From positions 13,095,501 through 13,159,500 of the forward strand of contig JABAKD010000008.1 of NCBI GenBank assembly GCA_012845835.1: DNA of 64,000 nucleotides, read 5' to 3'. Below, one piece after another: positions 10,401-24,073 of this stretch. The notes below the pieces were generated by a model. It was not told where the DNA came from. It did not search any database and saw only the letters and a list, made by a program, of their open reading frames with translations. Each line of letters starts with the position of its first letter. Position 1 is the first letter of the stretch. This DNA comes from Undaria pinnatifida (Eukaryota; Sar; Phaeophyceae; Laminariales; Alariaceae). Both the position numbers and the translations under genes were made by a program.

Positions 10401-13400
10401 TTCAATGTCCTCGACAGTTACGCCGCGTTTTTCAAAGACTAGCAGTGGCTTAGGTTCGTGCCTCTCACTCTAAGGGGAGAGGTGCTGAATTGGTTTCCAC
10501 AAAAACACCGTTACTGACTACACCACACTCTACACCACTACCAACTGAAACTACAAAGCACTAGGCCGCCCTCGCGTTCTCGGAGTGGGCAGCAAAGTTT
10601 TCTCTGCGCTGAGAATGCATTCGTCTTGACTTGAGATGCTGTTAATAACAAATTCTCCCGTACTCCAGCCAGTCGAGTCCTCCGAAAGCGCCCATGACGG
10701 TGTTATCAAGTAGCATGTTGTCTGGCCTTAAACAGGGCAATGCAAGCGCTTCCGTCAACAGGAAAAGCGATATTTCCTAATGCCAGCTAAAAGCGAGCGC
10801 ACCCCAAAAAGTTTAGAGATGACTCATCAGCGCTGCTGAGGTTGATCGCTCGGGCGGGGGGGGGCTGTCTGTACAAAACCTAACAGATACGCATGGTACA
10901 CGGTCGCTTCATCGATCGCGACATTGTGCGCGGACGATCGTGTACGCTGGTGGTCACTCGTGCGCGCTTCGACGTCGATTTTAAAAGCGGTGGGGTATCT
11001 GGGATGCTCACTCATTGCGGACGCGTGGAAAGCATCAAAGTGCGTTTCCTGAACAGCGTCGCAAGATGAAAAGGCTTGAAGTGGGATCGTGGAACCAGGT
11101 AAGGTGAAAAACTATCATTCTGACGCTCACTACTCTTCTCGACTCTGGTCGCTCATTCTACCGCGTATCCAACTCCGTGCGGTACTGCTAAAACGGCCGG
11201 CGCCTGCTGCTTCTTTGCAGAATCTGCTACAGCATTCGGCTGGCCTGTCTGCATGTACACACTTGCCCTGCACGGGTACTCACTCGCCAGAGGGGTGGCG
11301 CTCGCTGTTCAGCCACACCTGTCCCTCCTAAATCCCACTAGGTCTACCGACGCTTGCTATGGCTACGATCGTGATACGTATCTGCTCGCGCTATCGATTG
11401 TACCGCGGGCTCGGTGAGCCTAGATTCCCTACTCCCCCAACAGCTTTGAGGTAATACGCGCAAGCCCCCTAAACCATCGGTCTTATTGCGGGGGGGCACG
11501 GTAACTACGACCCACGATATACATGAAAAAAAAAAATACATTCCCCTCTTTTTACGAATCAAATTTGGTCCTCATTACTACTGCATACATACCCCCGGAA
11601 TGATGACCGCGTCCAGTCTTTCTCTTCGGTAGAACTAGCCAGCCCACAGTCGGGCCGCGAGCGCGAGTCTCGGTGGTGGTATACATGGGTTAATCGCGCG
11701 GTTCACCGGCTTTCACGCTTTCGCAACGCAAGCCAGAGCGACGGCCGGTAAAACCATGCGACTACCCTATTGTGTGCGGTCACCGGGACTGGCACTCGCG
11801 GCCTGAGTGCAGGCTGGCTACATCTCACGAGAGCTTTCAAGGCTGGACGGTCGCTAAGTCCGATGGTTCAGGGGGCCCGCGCCGGCCACCCCAAACCTGT
11901 TCTGGGAGTACCAAACCTAGGCTAAAAAACCAGGCTCATCGAGCCCGCAGTACAACGGAGAGCGCGAGCAGCTAGTGTAGCCGAAGCAAGCATCGCTAGA
12001 CCTAGCAGTAACAGGAGCGATAAATGTAGCCGGGCAGCGAGCACCACCCATCCGGCGAGCACCCGCGCAGGACAAGTACACGCAGAGTATGTTTTGTCAT
12101 TTATTGTTTTCGTGGTGATTCTGAGCGTGCACGCCGCGGTCATGACGTGAAGTCGACCAGGCTGGTCTCAGATGCATCACCTTGTGGCTTCGTTTAGGTG
12201 GCGCGGAGTCGCGTAGCCCCCATTTTCCTGCGTGTGTGAAATTTGGGAACAGCTGTTACGGGGGACCCTAGTAAATAGGACCTACGGTGGACACAAAAAC
12301 CTATTTATTCATCTTTTTCTACTAACAATTTTTGGTCCTATTTACTATCGTCCTCCGTAATATGCGGCTAGACGGTAGAGTTGCTGTTTTGAACCATTGT
12401 AACCTGGGCTAGATGGCACGGGCATAATGTGTCACGATTCTTACAGCCCCGTTACCGTTGGGTACGACAAACTCTTTTTGGCTTTTACTTGCTCCCGTTA
12501 TCTCCCACCCGAATGTCGCCCAAAGCCCGTCAGATCACGAAAATACATAAACCTGTCTTCCACACAGACCGAGTTGGATTTACTTTGGTCCACCGTTCCG
12601 CGAAAAAAGGGCTACATCTGGCGTTGAAAAACCGCGACCCGGCCGGAAACCAAGAGTCTGACAAGACACGGCGCCGACGGCGGCGGCCGGCGAAAAGAAC
12701 ATACATCCGACTTGCCGATGCAACCTAAAAAAAAAAAATGCCGCTGATGGTCACGTTTGACGCATGCTACCATAACGGCAGTAAATCTTCACCTCACCTA
12801 ATCCCTAGGGATCAAGACGAGTTGACATACGCACGCACCGGTATACAACGGCAGCATGCTCTGTTGGAGCAGTAACGGTGACCGCAAGTAGGGACAGCTC
12901 TCGCTGTCGCTACCACCAGAAGTGAAGGACACGCCAACAAACCAGCTGGATTGCGAATACAATCGAGGTAAACTGACACGTGTATGAAAAATACGCGGAA
13001 GTGTGGTGAGCTGAAGCTGTATTTTTCCCATCCGCCGGAGGATCAAAAAAAAAAGAAGGTAACACCAACCATGGTACTTCTTTTGCGGCTCCTCTCATAC
13101 GAGGAGCGCTCCACCTTCTTGGCCCACCCGCTGACTTCGAGAAAAAAAGAAAATGAAAGCGAACCCTGATGAATCATTCAACGGCCCAGATATCGATGCG
13201 AGTCGACGAGGGAAGAAAGGGCTACAGTCTTCTCGCCATAAAAAAGAAGGTGTGTATCGTCGTGAGGAGGGCGAAGAAGAAGCCTACCTGGTGACCCCGG
13301 ACCTGAGTTACAACTAGGGAGGGAGACGGACAAATGAAGAGTGCGAAGATCATCGACGACGACGATAAACAGACCGTCAAGTACGAGGCATCCTGACGAT

Positions 13401-16400
13401 GTTGGACGGCTTTCTCAGATGAGGATTGTCCTCTCCGTCACAAGCGTTTTGCCAAGCTGCCACGAGTACCCCAATCGTATCGCACGTCAGAAGCAGCCAC
13501 GTGGCTCAGCTCCCCGCCAGCACGTTGGCGGAGGGAGGATAGTCAATTGGCTATTATCAATATACTTTTCTCTTGTGGGACCCGCATTTTTTCGTGGGGA
13601 GTTGGTTGCTTTGCTATATCCGGGGACCTGGTGCTGTTTTTCTTGAGGACGATCGGCCCAAAAAAACGACAGTCAGACGACCATGAGTCTGATGTCACGT
13701 GTCTTTCGTACAAAAAAAATGAACGCCCGTAAACACACGGGAATACCACTGCATGTGCGTGTGTGCGTATGTGTGTGTGTGTTCTTCACATTTGATATTT
13801 CAATCAACCCATGGACATCCATCCAGAACATCCACTATCCGTGCCGATTTTTCATCCTAAAGATATACAACCTCTGTGGTCACCAAATACGAGGCAGATA
13901 AGCACCGCCAAAAATGTCGTTAGGAGACGTGATCAAGCATGCCTGCGCGTTTGTTTCGTTTCGATTTGCTTTCGGTTTCACCTCATCTCGCCCCGACCCC
14001 ACCCACCCACCTGTTGGGCTGGTCCTCGGCCACCTGTACGGCCAGGCTCGGCTCGCCCTCATCCTCCTCCTCGGGCACTTCCTCCACGTAAATCTTCAGC
14101 ACGGAATTGCTCCCGCGCTCCCCCAGCACCACCACCGCGCTCTCCCCGTCACTGTCATCGTCGTTGTCCCCGTCGTCGCCCTCGTCTTCATCCCCACCAC
14201 CCTGATCGAACGCGGCATCACAGCCACCATCACCCCCACCTCCGCTACAGCTACCACCGCATACACCTCCGCCGTCGTCCCCACCTCCGCTACCGCTACC
14301 GCCACCACCGCAAACACCTCCGCCGCTGCTGCTGCCGCTGTCGTGGCTGTCACCACTGCCCTCACCGCCCGCCTGCTGTGTTTCATCCCCAGCATCCGCG
14401 CTCCTCGTCGACGACAGCGAGGACAGAGACGACGACGAACGGCGACCGCAGTTTGCAGAGTTTGCCACAGCATCACCCCGCGCCCCTCCTCCCACACCCC
14501 CCTTCCCCTCCGCCGCCGCCACCGCTGAAGCAGCTACAGAGGCGGCTGCTTCGGAATTAGCCACTTCTTTCGCCGTCCTGAAAGAGACGGTCGACACCTT
14601 AGACTCCCACAGCGGCCTGACCGCCGCCGAGCCCCCACCGTCTGACACGGCCGACGCAGACGCGGAGGCGGACGCGGACGAGGATGAGGAGAGAGATCGG
14701 TTCGTGCGCGAGGAGCGTTTTTCGGACGATGCTCGAGGGGGAAGCGCAGGCATCTCTCGCTCTATTGCTTCATTCTCCGTCTCTCTCTCTCCCACGGGCT
14801 GGCGCGGTGCGCTCGCGCCAATAGCGGTGGCGACACCGCCTGTAGGAGCCGTCGTGTCGCCGCCGCTGCCACTGCCGACGCTATCGAATTTCCCGATGCG
14901 GTGGCCGCCGCGGGGGAAGTCGCAAGGACGTGAGCCGCGGGAGCGCGGGGGGGGGGGGCACAAGACCTTGTAAGTGGCCTGCGCGTTCTCGGCCCTCATC
15001 GTGAACACTCTCGTGCGCCCTTCCTTCGTCCCGGCGAACGCCGCGAAAGCCGCGCGCAACTCCTTCACGCTTCCCGATGCCTTCATGCGGGTCTTGCGCT
15101 CGGTGGCGAACTTCCCCAAGACGGGGTACACGGCGGGGGGAAGCGGCGGTGGCGGTGGCGGCGGCGGTGGCGGCGGCAGCGGTTTACCCCTTGCACCATC
15201 CTCAACACTGCCGCAGCCGGTACCACCGCCGACGCCCTTCTTCGATCTCGGCGAGTTATCACCGGTCTCCGTCGCCACCGCTGGTGCCGCCGCCGCCGTC
15301 TCCGACGCCGCGCGATCGAACCGAATCACGGCGACATTAACCTCGTCGCGATCAAAGTGCGCCCAGACCGCCCCGGGCTTCCTTGTCTCCAGCCACACCG
15401 TCTTTCCGTTGAAGAAGTTCAGGTCGCCCGGCGTCAGCTCCTCATCCAGGGCGGCCCCCGGCAACTGAGGGACCTGCATGAACTCTCTCAGGCGTACGAG
15501 CCTGGCGGGCGGGCGGCACGGAGGCGGCGGCGGCATCGACGGCGACGACGCTACCGTATCCGACGAAGCCAAAGCGATCCCAACACCGCTCGCCGCCCCA
15601 CCCCCGCCCGGCACATCGGCAGAGCAGCTCCGCGTCTCCTCCCCCGCGGCTGCGTCGTGTTCGCCACCGCGGCGCGCCTCCTCGCCACCATTACCGTCGC
15701 CGCCGCCGCCGCCAACCTTACCGCCAACCTCGCCACCCTCTCCCCCACACCCTCCGAGGCACTCGTCGCTCCGCCCCTCGTCCTGGGTCTCGCGGTCGGT
15801 TTCCCCATCACAGCTGTCACCCCCGTCCGAAAGCACGTCTTTGGCGTCCCAGCCGGGTCCTGAGGAGGGTGGTGCCTCTCCTCCTTCTTCTCGCGCTGGC
15901 CCTGACACCGCCACCACCGCCGCCGCCGTCGCTCGTGCCGCCGCTTGCGCAGGGGCCGTTACGGAAGACAACCCAGATGGTCTAGACTCTTCTTCCCGAG
16001 CGGCGGTTCCCAGAGGAGGCGGAGCGGCGGCGGCGGCGTCTCCTCCCTCTATCGGTAGGTCTCCCTCGATAGGGAGGCCGAACGTTTCGGCAGCGCGGTC
16101 CACGAGCTCCCTCAGCGGGCGCCTCTTGTCCCCCATGACCATCCTATCATCGGGCGCGCCGTTCAGCAGCACCCGCACCTTCACGCTGCTCGCGAGCGCT
16201 GCCCGCGCTGCCTCCGCCGCCGCCTCCACCTCCGCAGCTCTGCGGTCCTGCTCCCGCACCTGCTGGCCCACGTGGTGCGGCACCTCCTCCCTCCGCAGGT
16301 GCCGCCTATTTTCTTCCGGGTCGACTCGCCGGTACATGAGCATGTACGCGTTCGCGGCGCTGTTCCCCCATTTCGCCGGCGCGGGCGGCGGCGGCGGCTG

Positions 16401-19400
16401 GGCCTGCTGCCGGGATGCACCACCACCCCCACCGTCCCCTCCTCCTTCGGCAGAGGATGTGCCTGCCGCCGCGCCGCCGTCGGCTGCTGCGGCTGCTGCT
16501 GCCGCGGCGGCGGCGGCGGCGCCTTTGCGTACCCATGTTGACGACTGCCCCCATCGCCCCCCCCACGCCCGCTTTACGGCCTCCTCATCTGTAGGAGTTA
16601 CCCTGCTGTCGTTGAAAGTGAACCATCCCGCTGTCGAGGGAGGGGGGGAGGGGGAGGGGCACAGAACGAAGGGCGGCAAAAAAGGAGGGCGATAAGCGAG
16701 GGAATATGTGTTAGGTGAGCAGGAACGGGGCGGCAACGCGAGGCGTGGGCGGGGGCGGAAGTCAGACCGCGGGGAGGGGGAAGGGGGGGTGCTCCCGGGT
16801 CGCGGATGAGGTTTCACCGCACCGAGTTGGTCACGAACTGCTCACCACCACGACCAGCCACGAAATGGCAACGAGTGCGGGGAAGGAAGCGGGGGAACAC
16901 GAGACGATCCCAAAAAACACGCGCATACACATTCAACAAAATGTCACACGATGCATATAGAGAAGCTTCGCGCGAGAGAGACGAAGGCGCAAGCTCAGCA
17001 ACAGCAGCAGCAGCAGCAGCAGCAGCGGCCAAGCTACGCGCTTCGCTGCTGCCCGTGCATTTACCCGGTCGGCACCGACGTAGGCAGAACCAAGAGAGCA
17101 GTATGCATGCGATGCATGGGCGGTTCGCCTTTGCCCAAGCACGCGTGCCTTGCGCGAGCCCCATCATACAAGAGCGCGCACGAGAAAAGCGCTCGGCCCC
17201 TCTCCTTACCGCCATCCCCCAGAGACTTGATGTGCGCGTAGTAGTGTCCGCCTAGCGCGCTGCCGGAGTGGATGAGCACCGCAAACAGCTCGTAAACCCA
17301 CGGACCGTTCTCTCGCACTAGCCTCAGGGCGTCCTCTGCCGTCTCCTCCGGCACCCTCAGTATATCCTGCAGGACAAACAAAAACAATAACAAAAAGGGC
17401 CAGGAACAAGAAGCAAGTACATAAGAACACGAACAACAAGAACAAGAACAGCTCCAAAAGTAGGTATCATCCAATTCCATCGAACGCACAGCTTACATCG
17501 TTTGCACAAACCCAAGCATGAAATATCTCGCATCAAAAAAAAAAAAAAAAAAAACTCCAAGACCTACTGTTACGGGAAATATTTTGAGCGATGATTTCTC
17601 TCTTAAACAGGGATCTCCGACGCCAAAAAAAAATCATCCTTGGTGGGACCAGAAGTCATCGTTATTTCTGGGTTCAGAAATAATCGAGGCCAGAAATCAG
17701 CGGAATATGGTAATTTCTGAGCCCAGAAATAACAGCTCTTCCATCCTCTCAGAACTGGGATTATCTGAAGTTTGGTTACTACCTCGTACCAAGTATCACA
17801 TGTCACCACTGCCTATACTGTACCTGGTATGGTACCTGTCTGCTGTACACGCCACCCAACACCCACAACAAAGAATCACAAACACACCTACGACCGCATA
17901 CCACACTTGTTGTGTGCGAGACAGAGCTTCGTCCTCACACAAACGCGACAGCAGCAGCACCACCACCATCGAAACCACCACAGGCACACCACACCAGCAC
18001 AACACCAGCATCACAGCAGCAGCACAGCAGCAGTACCTGGTATGATACCTGTCTGCTGTACACGTCACCATCACCCACAACAAAGAATCACAAACACACC
18101 TACGACAGCATACCGCGCTTGTTGTGTGCGAGACAGAGCTTCGTCCTCACACAAACGCGACAGCACCGCCACCACCACCACCATCAAAACCACCACAGCA
18201 ACACCACACCAGAAGCACAGCAGCAGAGAGCAGCAGAGGCGGTGGTGATCTAACGTCGCCGGCGACAGTGTACGTGCCAGATTTTCAAAAATAAAGGCAA
18301 ACGGCAAAACAAGATCTACCAATTCAAAATAAAACCACTTTCCCAAAATTCTGAAGCCATAATGGACGCCCCATATTTCTCATGCAGTTATTTCTGGAAC
18401 CTCAAAACTAGAAATATAATCGCCAGAAATAATCGCTAAATATTTTTCCCATAGTAGTAGGTTTTACGTAGATTACGTATCCCTGCGCAACAAAAGAAAA
18501 AAAAACACACACACACCGCCTGTTACCTCGCTCGGGACTGTCTGTCTGTCTGTATTACATGCCTGGCCTATCTCGCTCTTAGCCCTTCATTACTACATAT
18601 CATTGATGTTCTCACATAAACTAGCATAATCAAGTCCGTGGTCACAGGACAGGCTTCAGTCACTCTGGAGCTGAGGAATACCCCAGCGGAAAAAACGCAA
18701 ACAAACCAAAGGTGGTACACGCATATATCACAGCTGACGCAATTCATGCCACCACCAGAAATATATAAAAAGTGAAATCGGGAGTCAGCCTACGATGTGC
18801 CAGGGCCGTACTGGTGCATGCGTCTCACTACTCGCGCCTGGAAAAACCGACTTATACCGCTTGCCACCCAAGAAATACTACCACGTATATATTGCACGTA
18901 GTACCTATCACTACGCATACGCACGATAGTCGCAAGTCAATTGGAAGAAAAGAAACAAAGAAAAGAAAAGAAGATAAAGGAAAGTCTACAATGGGATCCG
19001 AAGGGTGCGCCAGCTAGCGTTGGGCTGCGAAAGCAACTGAGTTAAATCGACACACGACGCGTGTGAAAATACGTGGAAGTGTGGTGAGCTAAAGATTTAC
19101 TTTTTCCCATCCGCCGGAGGATGAAAAAAAAAAAAAAAGATAAAGGAAAGAAAAGACAAGAAAGCGAAAAACGAAAAAGGAAAGGAAAGAGAAGAAAAGA
19201 CAAGAAGAGGAAGCAAGGAAAGGAAAAGAGAGAAAATGTCATACTAGCAGACCCTAGGAACTGACTAAAGACGGCATTCAGCTCATAGAGGGTATCAAGT
19301 GCATCATCAATGGCACTGGGGAGAGAACGCAACATGGCGAAGAAGTCAGGGCGGTCTTGCGATATCTTGTGACGGCCACTGGAAGGCCCACAAATTTCAA

Positions 19401-22075
19401 GACGATGATGGCCATACCTAGATTTTAGTCTCTTGGGTTTGACGCCCCCGCTTTCCCCCTCCTCACCCCCCCCCCCCTTCCCCCCTCCTCCCCCCCTCCC
19501 CCCCTCCCCCCCCTCCCCCCCCTCCCCCCCCTCCCCCCCCTCCCCCCCTCCCCCCTCCCCCCCTCCCCCCCCTCCCCCCCTCCCCCCTCCCCCCCTCCCC
19601 CCCTCCCCCCTCCCCCCCTCCCCCCCTCCCCCCTTCCCCCCCTCCCCCCTTCCCCCCCTCCTCTTTTCCCCCCCTCCTCTTTTCCCCCCCTCCCCCCTCC
19701 CCCCTCCCCCCCTCCCCCCTCCCCCCCTCCCCCCCTCCCCCCTCCCCCCTCCCCCCCTCCCCCCTCCCCCCCTCTCCCCTCCCCCCGGCCGCTTAGAGAT
19801 GCCGACGGCGCTGCCGCAGCCTTTGCGCGTCGCTCTGCAGCTTTGCTTCTCTCCGTCACATACCAATTCCTGATTAACAATTCGGCTCCCTCCTCCACTC
19901 GTCGAAACCTTCTGCCAGCCTTCTGAGCAGCCTTTCGCCACCCTTCGAATTTCATTCCAAAGACCGACATATCCTCCTTCAGATGATCCATCCAGTCTCT
20001 CTCTTGCCCCCCTGAGTAGCCCTTACCCCCAACAAACTCCCCAAACGTCACCCTCTGTGGCAGACGCCCCTCCCCCATACGTGCTACGAATCCCGCAAAC
20101 AGTATCCCCCGTTTGCGCACTATCGCCTCTATGCTCTCGGAAGCTGCCTTGGCAAGCGCGTCGGCGTACGATAGGGTGTGGTCGTCGGTCTTCCGTTTCC
20201 GCCATCCGAGGCATCGGAGGAGCATAGATTGGTGAACCCGTCGTAGCCTGTCATAGTCAGGCTTGTTCGGGCTCCACTTCATGCAACCGTAATGTGGTGT
20301 CTCGACCACCTCGGCTTTCAGCAACCGCACCTTCAACTGTAAGCGCACACCCGGGCGATCATAGATTTCCATCTTGTACCGCTGGAAGCACGCTCAGGCC
20401 CTCTGAAGACGCCGCGTTATTTCAATGCTAAGGTCTCTGTCTGCGGTGATAGCCCAGCCCAAGTACACAAACTCGATTGTTTGTTTGTATACCTGGCCGG
20501 CTGCATTGATTGTGAACGACACCTTCCCCCCGCCTTTGGTTTGCAGGCGCATGATCTCTGTTTTCGCCTTGGAGACCGGAAGCCCGAAAGCCGAGCACGC
20601 AGTCACGATCACCGTCATCCTCTCCAGTCCTTCTGATGACCCGCGATACGATGCCCGCATCATCCGCGTACAGCATACCCCACAATCTCTGCACCTCCTC
20701 CTCCTCCTTCCCCCTCCGCCCGTCGACTTTACCTGTGCGTGAAGTGCCCTTTTTCTCGCCTTTCTCCTTTCGTTGGAGCTGCACCATGTAGTCCGTGATG
20801 ACTGCATCAGCGAGGAAGCGCTTCTCGGCCACACGCAGTACCGCCGTGAAAAACATGTTGAACAGCAGTGGCGCGAGCACGCATCCTTGTCTGAGACCTT
20901 GCCCCACGTCGAACTTATCCGAGCACTCTCCATCATCCAACTGCACGAATGCTTGCATGTCGTCGTGGATGACGGCGAGCATTCTCGGTGGCACGCCAAA
21001 ACGAGCAAAGATATCCCACCGAAGGGTTCGGTCGACGAAGTCATATGCTTTGGTGAGGTCGATAAAGAACAAGTACAAGGGGGTGTTCTTCTTTCGCGCC
21101 AGTTCCTGCAGTCGTCGTACTACGAACATCACACCAACCGTCGAGCGTTGGGGTCTGAACCCACACTGTTCCTCCGGCAGAATGTTCTAGCGTTCGCAAT
21201 AGTCACTCAGGCGACCCGCGATGGCTTTGAGGAGTACTTTGCGGGCGTGAGCCACGAGGGAGATGCCACGATAATTGCCTTACTCCGTCCGATCTTTCTT
21301 CTTGTGAAGCACCTTAGTCGTTGCATCTTTCCATTGTTGCGGCACGCCACCTCCCCTCCACCCAGCGACGATGCTATCGTACAAGGGCTCCGCTCGGCGG
21401 GCGGCTGACGGCATCCGCTACGCTCGCGCAAGAAAGATTTCAACTAAATGTGAAGAGGGCAGAAAGAAGAGGCCCATGATTTGGTACAACTAGCGATTTG
21501 ATAATGCCAAGAGCTACTTGTGCGAAGCTGATTGCCCTCTCTGTGCTGTGCTGTATGTTGGCGATGTCACGTTCTGATCGGCAGTAGTACGGGTGTAATT
21601 CTGAAGGAAAAATCACGAAGAGGACCGGGATGGAGAACAAAATCAACGACGAAAGCAAAAGACGACTACACACACGTACCACCGGTATCTGGTAACTGGT
21701 ACTTCGCCTAATACTTGGTGGTACTCTGTGTGGTTCTAAAGAAAGCACAAGGGCTCCGCTCCGCGGGCGGCTGACGCCCCCCGCTACGCTCGAGCAAGGA
21801 AGAATGCAACTGATACATGTAAATGGGGCAGGAAGAAGAGGCCCGTTACTATTTGGTGCGAATAGCGAAGTGACAATAACGCCAAGATGTCCTTGTGCAG
21901 AGCTAATTGCCCTGTGCTGTGCTGTGTGCTTGTTGATGTCACGTTCTGAACGGCAGTACGTGTGCTATTTACGGGGTGGGGGGGGCACGGGGACCAAGAG
22001 AGGACAATCAAGCGAAGAAAGCAACAAGACAAGTACACAACACGTACATAATCCTGGTACCTGTATCATACCTGG

Positions 22076-22114
<39 letters not shown>

Positions 22115-22159
22115 CACTACTACTACTACTATCTACTACTACTACTACTGCTGCTGCTG

Positions 22160-22212
<53 letters not shown>

Positions 22213-23903
22213 GCTGTATGTTCAAAAGAACGCACAGCGCCGCACGACACAGCACCGCAAAACGAAGGGCAGGGCACGGCACCGCACTGCGCTGCGCTGC
22301 GCTGCTGAGCTATACATAGCCGGGCTGACCTGAGCTGGGGGTGCATTGTTTGTGATCCAACAACGACGTAATATGTACAAACCTGGTGTAGCACAGAGTA
22401 TTAATAGTACCGGTACGTGGTAAGAAGCTTCGAACGTTACTGGCATGTACGAACTAGTAAAAACACAGCAAAGCACGCAGCATGGCAAAGCACGGCAAAG
22501 CACGGCAAAGCACAGCGCTGCGCTCTGCTGAGCTAGCGCTGCGGCGGCGGTGCGCTGCTGAGCTGAGCTGCAGGGCATGGCAGGGCACGGCACTGCACGG
22601 CGCTGCGTTGCTGAGCTATAGCGCTGCTGTGGGGTGCTGGGCGGCGCTGAGCTGATGAGCCAAGCCGAGATCTCAGCTGATGAAACTTCGTGCAAGCACA
22701 AAACAAATGGCGGAAATCAAAGAAAAACTAAAGCTGGACCGTTTCGCAAGTAATGCACAGGCGGCAAATTAGCGGCAACTGGTAGGAAGTTCAACTTTCT
22801 ATACAAAAAGGAAGAAAAAATCGCGAAAAGGTTCAAAATCGTGTGGGCAGAAAAACCAAATTTGCAGGAAGCAACTGAAAAATCAAGAGACAACTGGCAA
22901 AACGAGCAGAAACAAAATAATATGGCGGAGCAAGAAATCAAAGAAAAGCTGGACTGTTCCGCAGGTAATGCACGGAGGCGGTGTCGAAGTGGGACCCCCG
23001 GATATTGCCTGGGGTGCCCCAACCGAGCACTTTCAGCAGAAAGATAACTATAAGGTTGTTTATATATACCCAGGTATGTGGGGATAAGCCACTCCACACA
23101 GGTCGGACACGTCAGATCCCTGTAGATCATCTGTTGTTGATCTGTGTCTCTCAGGGCAAACAGATCCTTGGTCTCCATGATCTGTATGACCCGGAGATCA
23201 TGCTGTCTCTTGGGAGCCGCATGAACTGCACAACCTACTGCAGTAGCTCATGTTTCCTGTGGGTTGGATCTGTACTATTAATAAACAGATCCTGCAAAGC
23301 ACATCAAACCGACCTACCAGGCATGTGTGATCTACATGATCTACATCAAGATCCGCCCGACGGGTGAACCACTTGGATCCAGCGTGGGACAAGTTTTCAG
23401 CAATACAGCAGGGCTAGTCTAATGCCCTTCTTACCTCTTCCGTGTCGCTCGCCCATGCGACCCCGCGCCCCGCTCCCGCCGTCCCCGATCCCCGGGGTTT
23501 CCCCGTGCCCTCAGGCGGTGTGGGTGTTTTCTTGTCCGAATCCGCCGGCTTTTCCTCCTCGAACGGAATACCCCTGTAGGATATCAGTAGGCAAGGACAC
23601 CGTCCCAGCCAGGCAACCGTGAAAAAAAAGCTAAATTATAAATTCGTTTAGCTGTGGTCGGTGTAACTTTGTGGGTTGCTTGTGCGGTGGCTAGGCTAAT
23701 TGTTTCTTCATAAGTTTAAACAAGACTTTTGTCCGCCTTTTCAACTTACGACAACCCCGGGATTTGCAGCCAACCACATCCTGAACGGGAATGTTGTACA
23801 TTATTACAAGGTTTCGCCAATGTTTTCGCGTTTCGCGTTTCATGCGTCAATGCTTCAATCAGCGACAGCAACAGCAACAAACAGCAGCAGCAACAGCAAC
23901 AGC

Positions 23904-23952
<49 letters not shown>

Positions 23953-24020
23953 GCAGCAACAGCAACAACAGCAGCAGCAGCAGCAACAGCAACGACAGCA
24001 ACAGCAACGACAGCAACAGC

Positions 24021-24073
<53 letters not shown>

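Noticed and set aside
15478-16695. Long plus-strand open frame (405 codons) opposite USP47 exon 11
   Set aside because: Antisense shadow of the catalytic-domain exon, for the same reasons.
19425-19793. Gly/Glu/Arg-rich protein after the LINE
   Set aside because: Translation of the (AGGGGGG)n tract, not a real domain.
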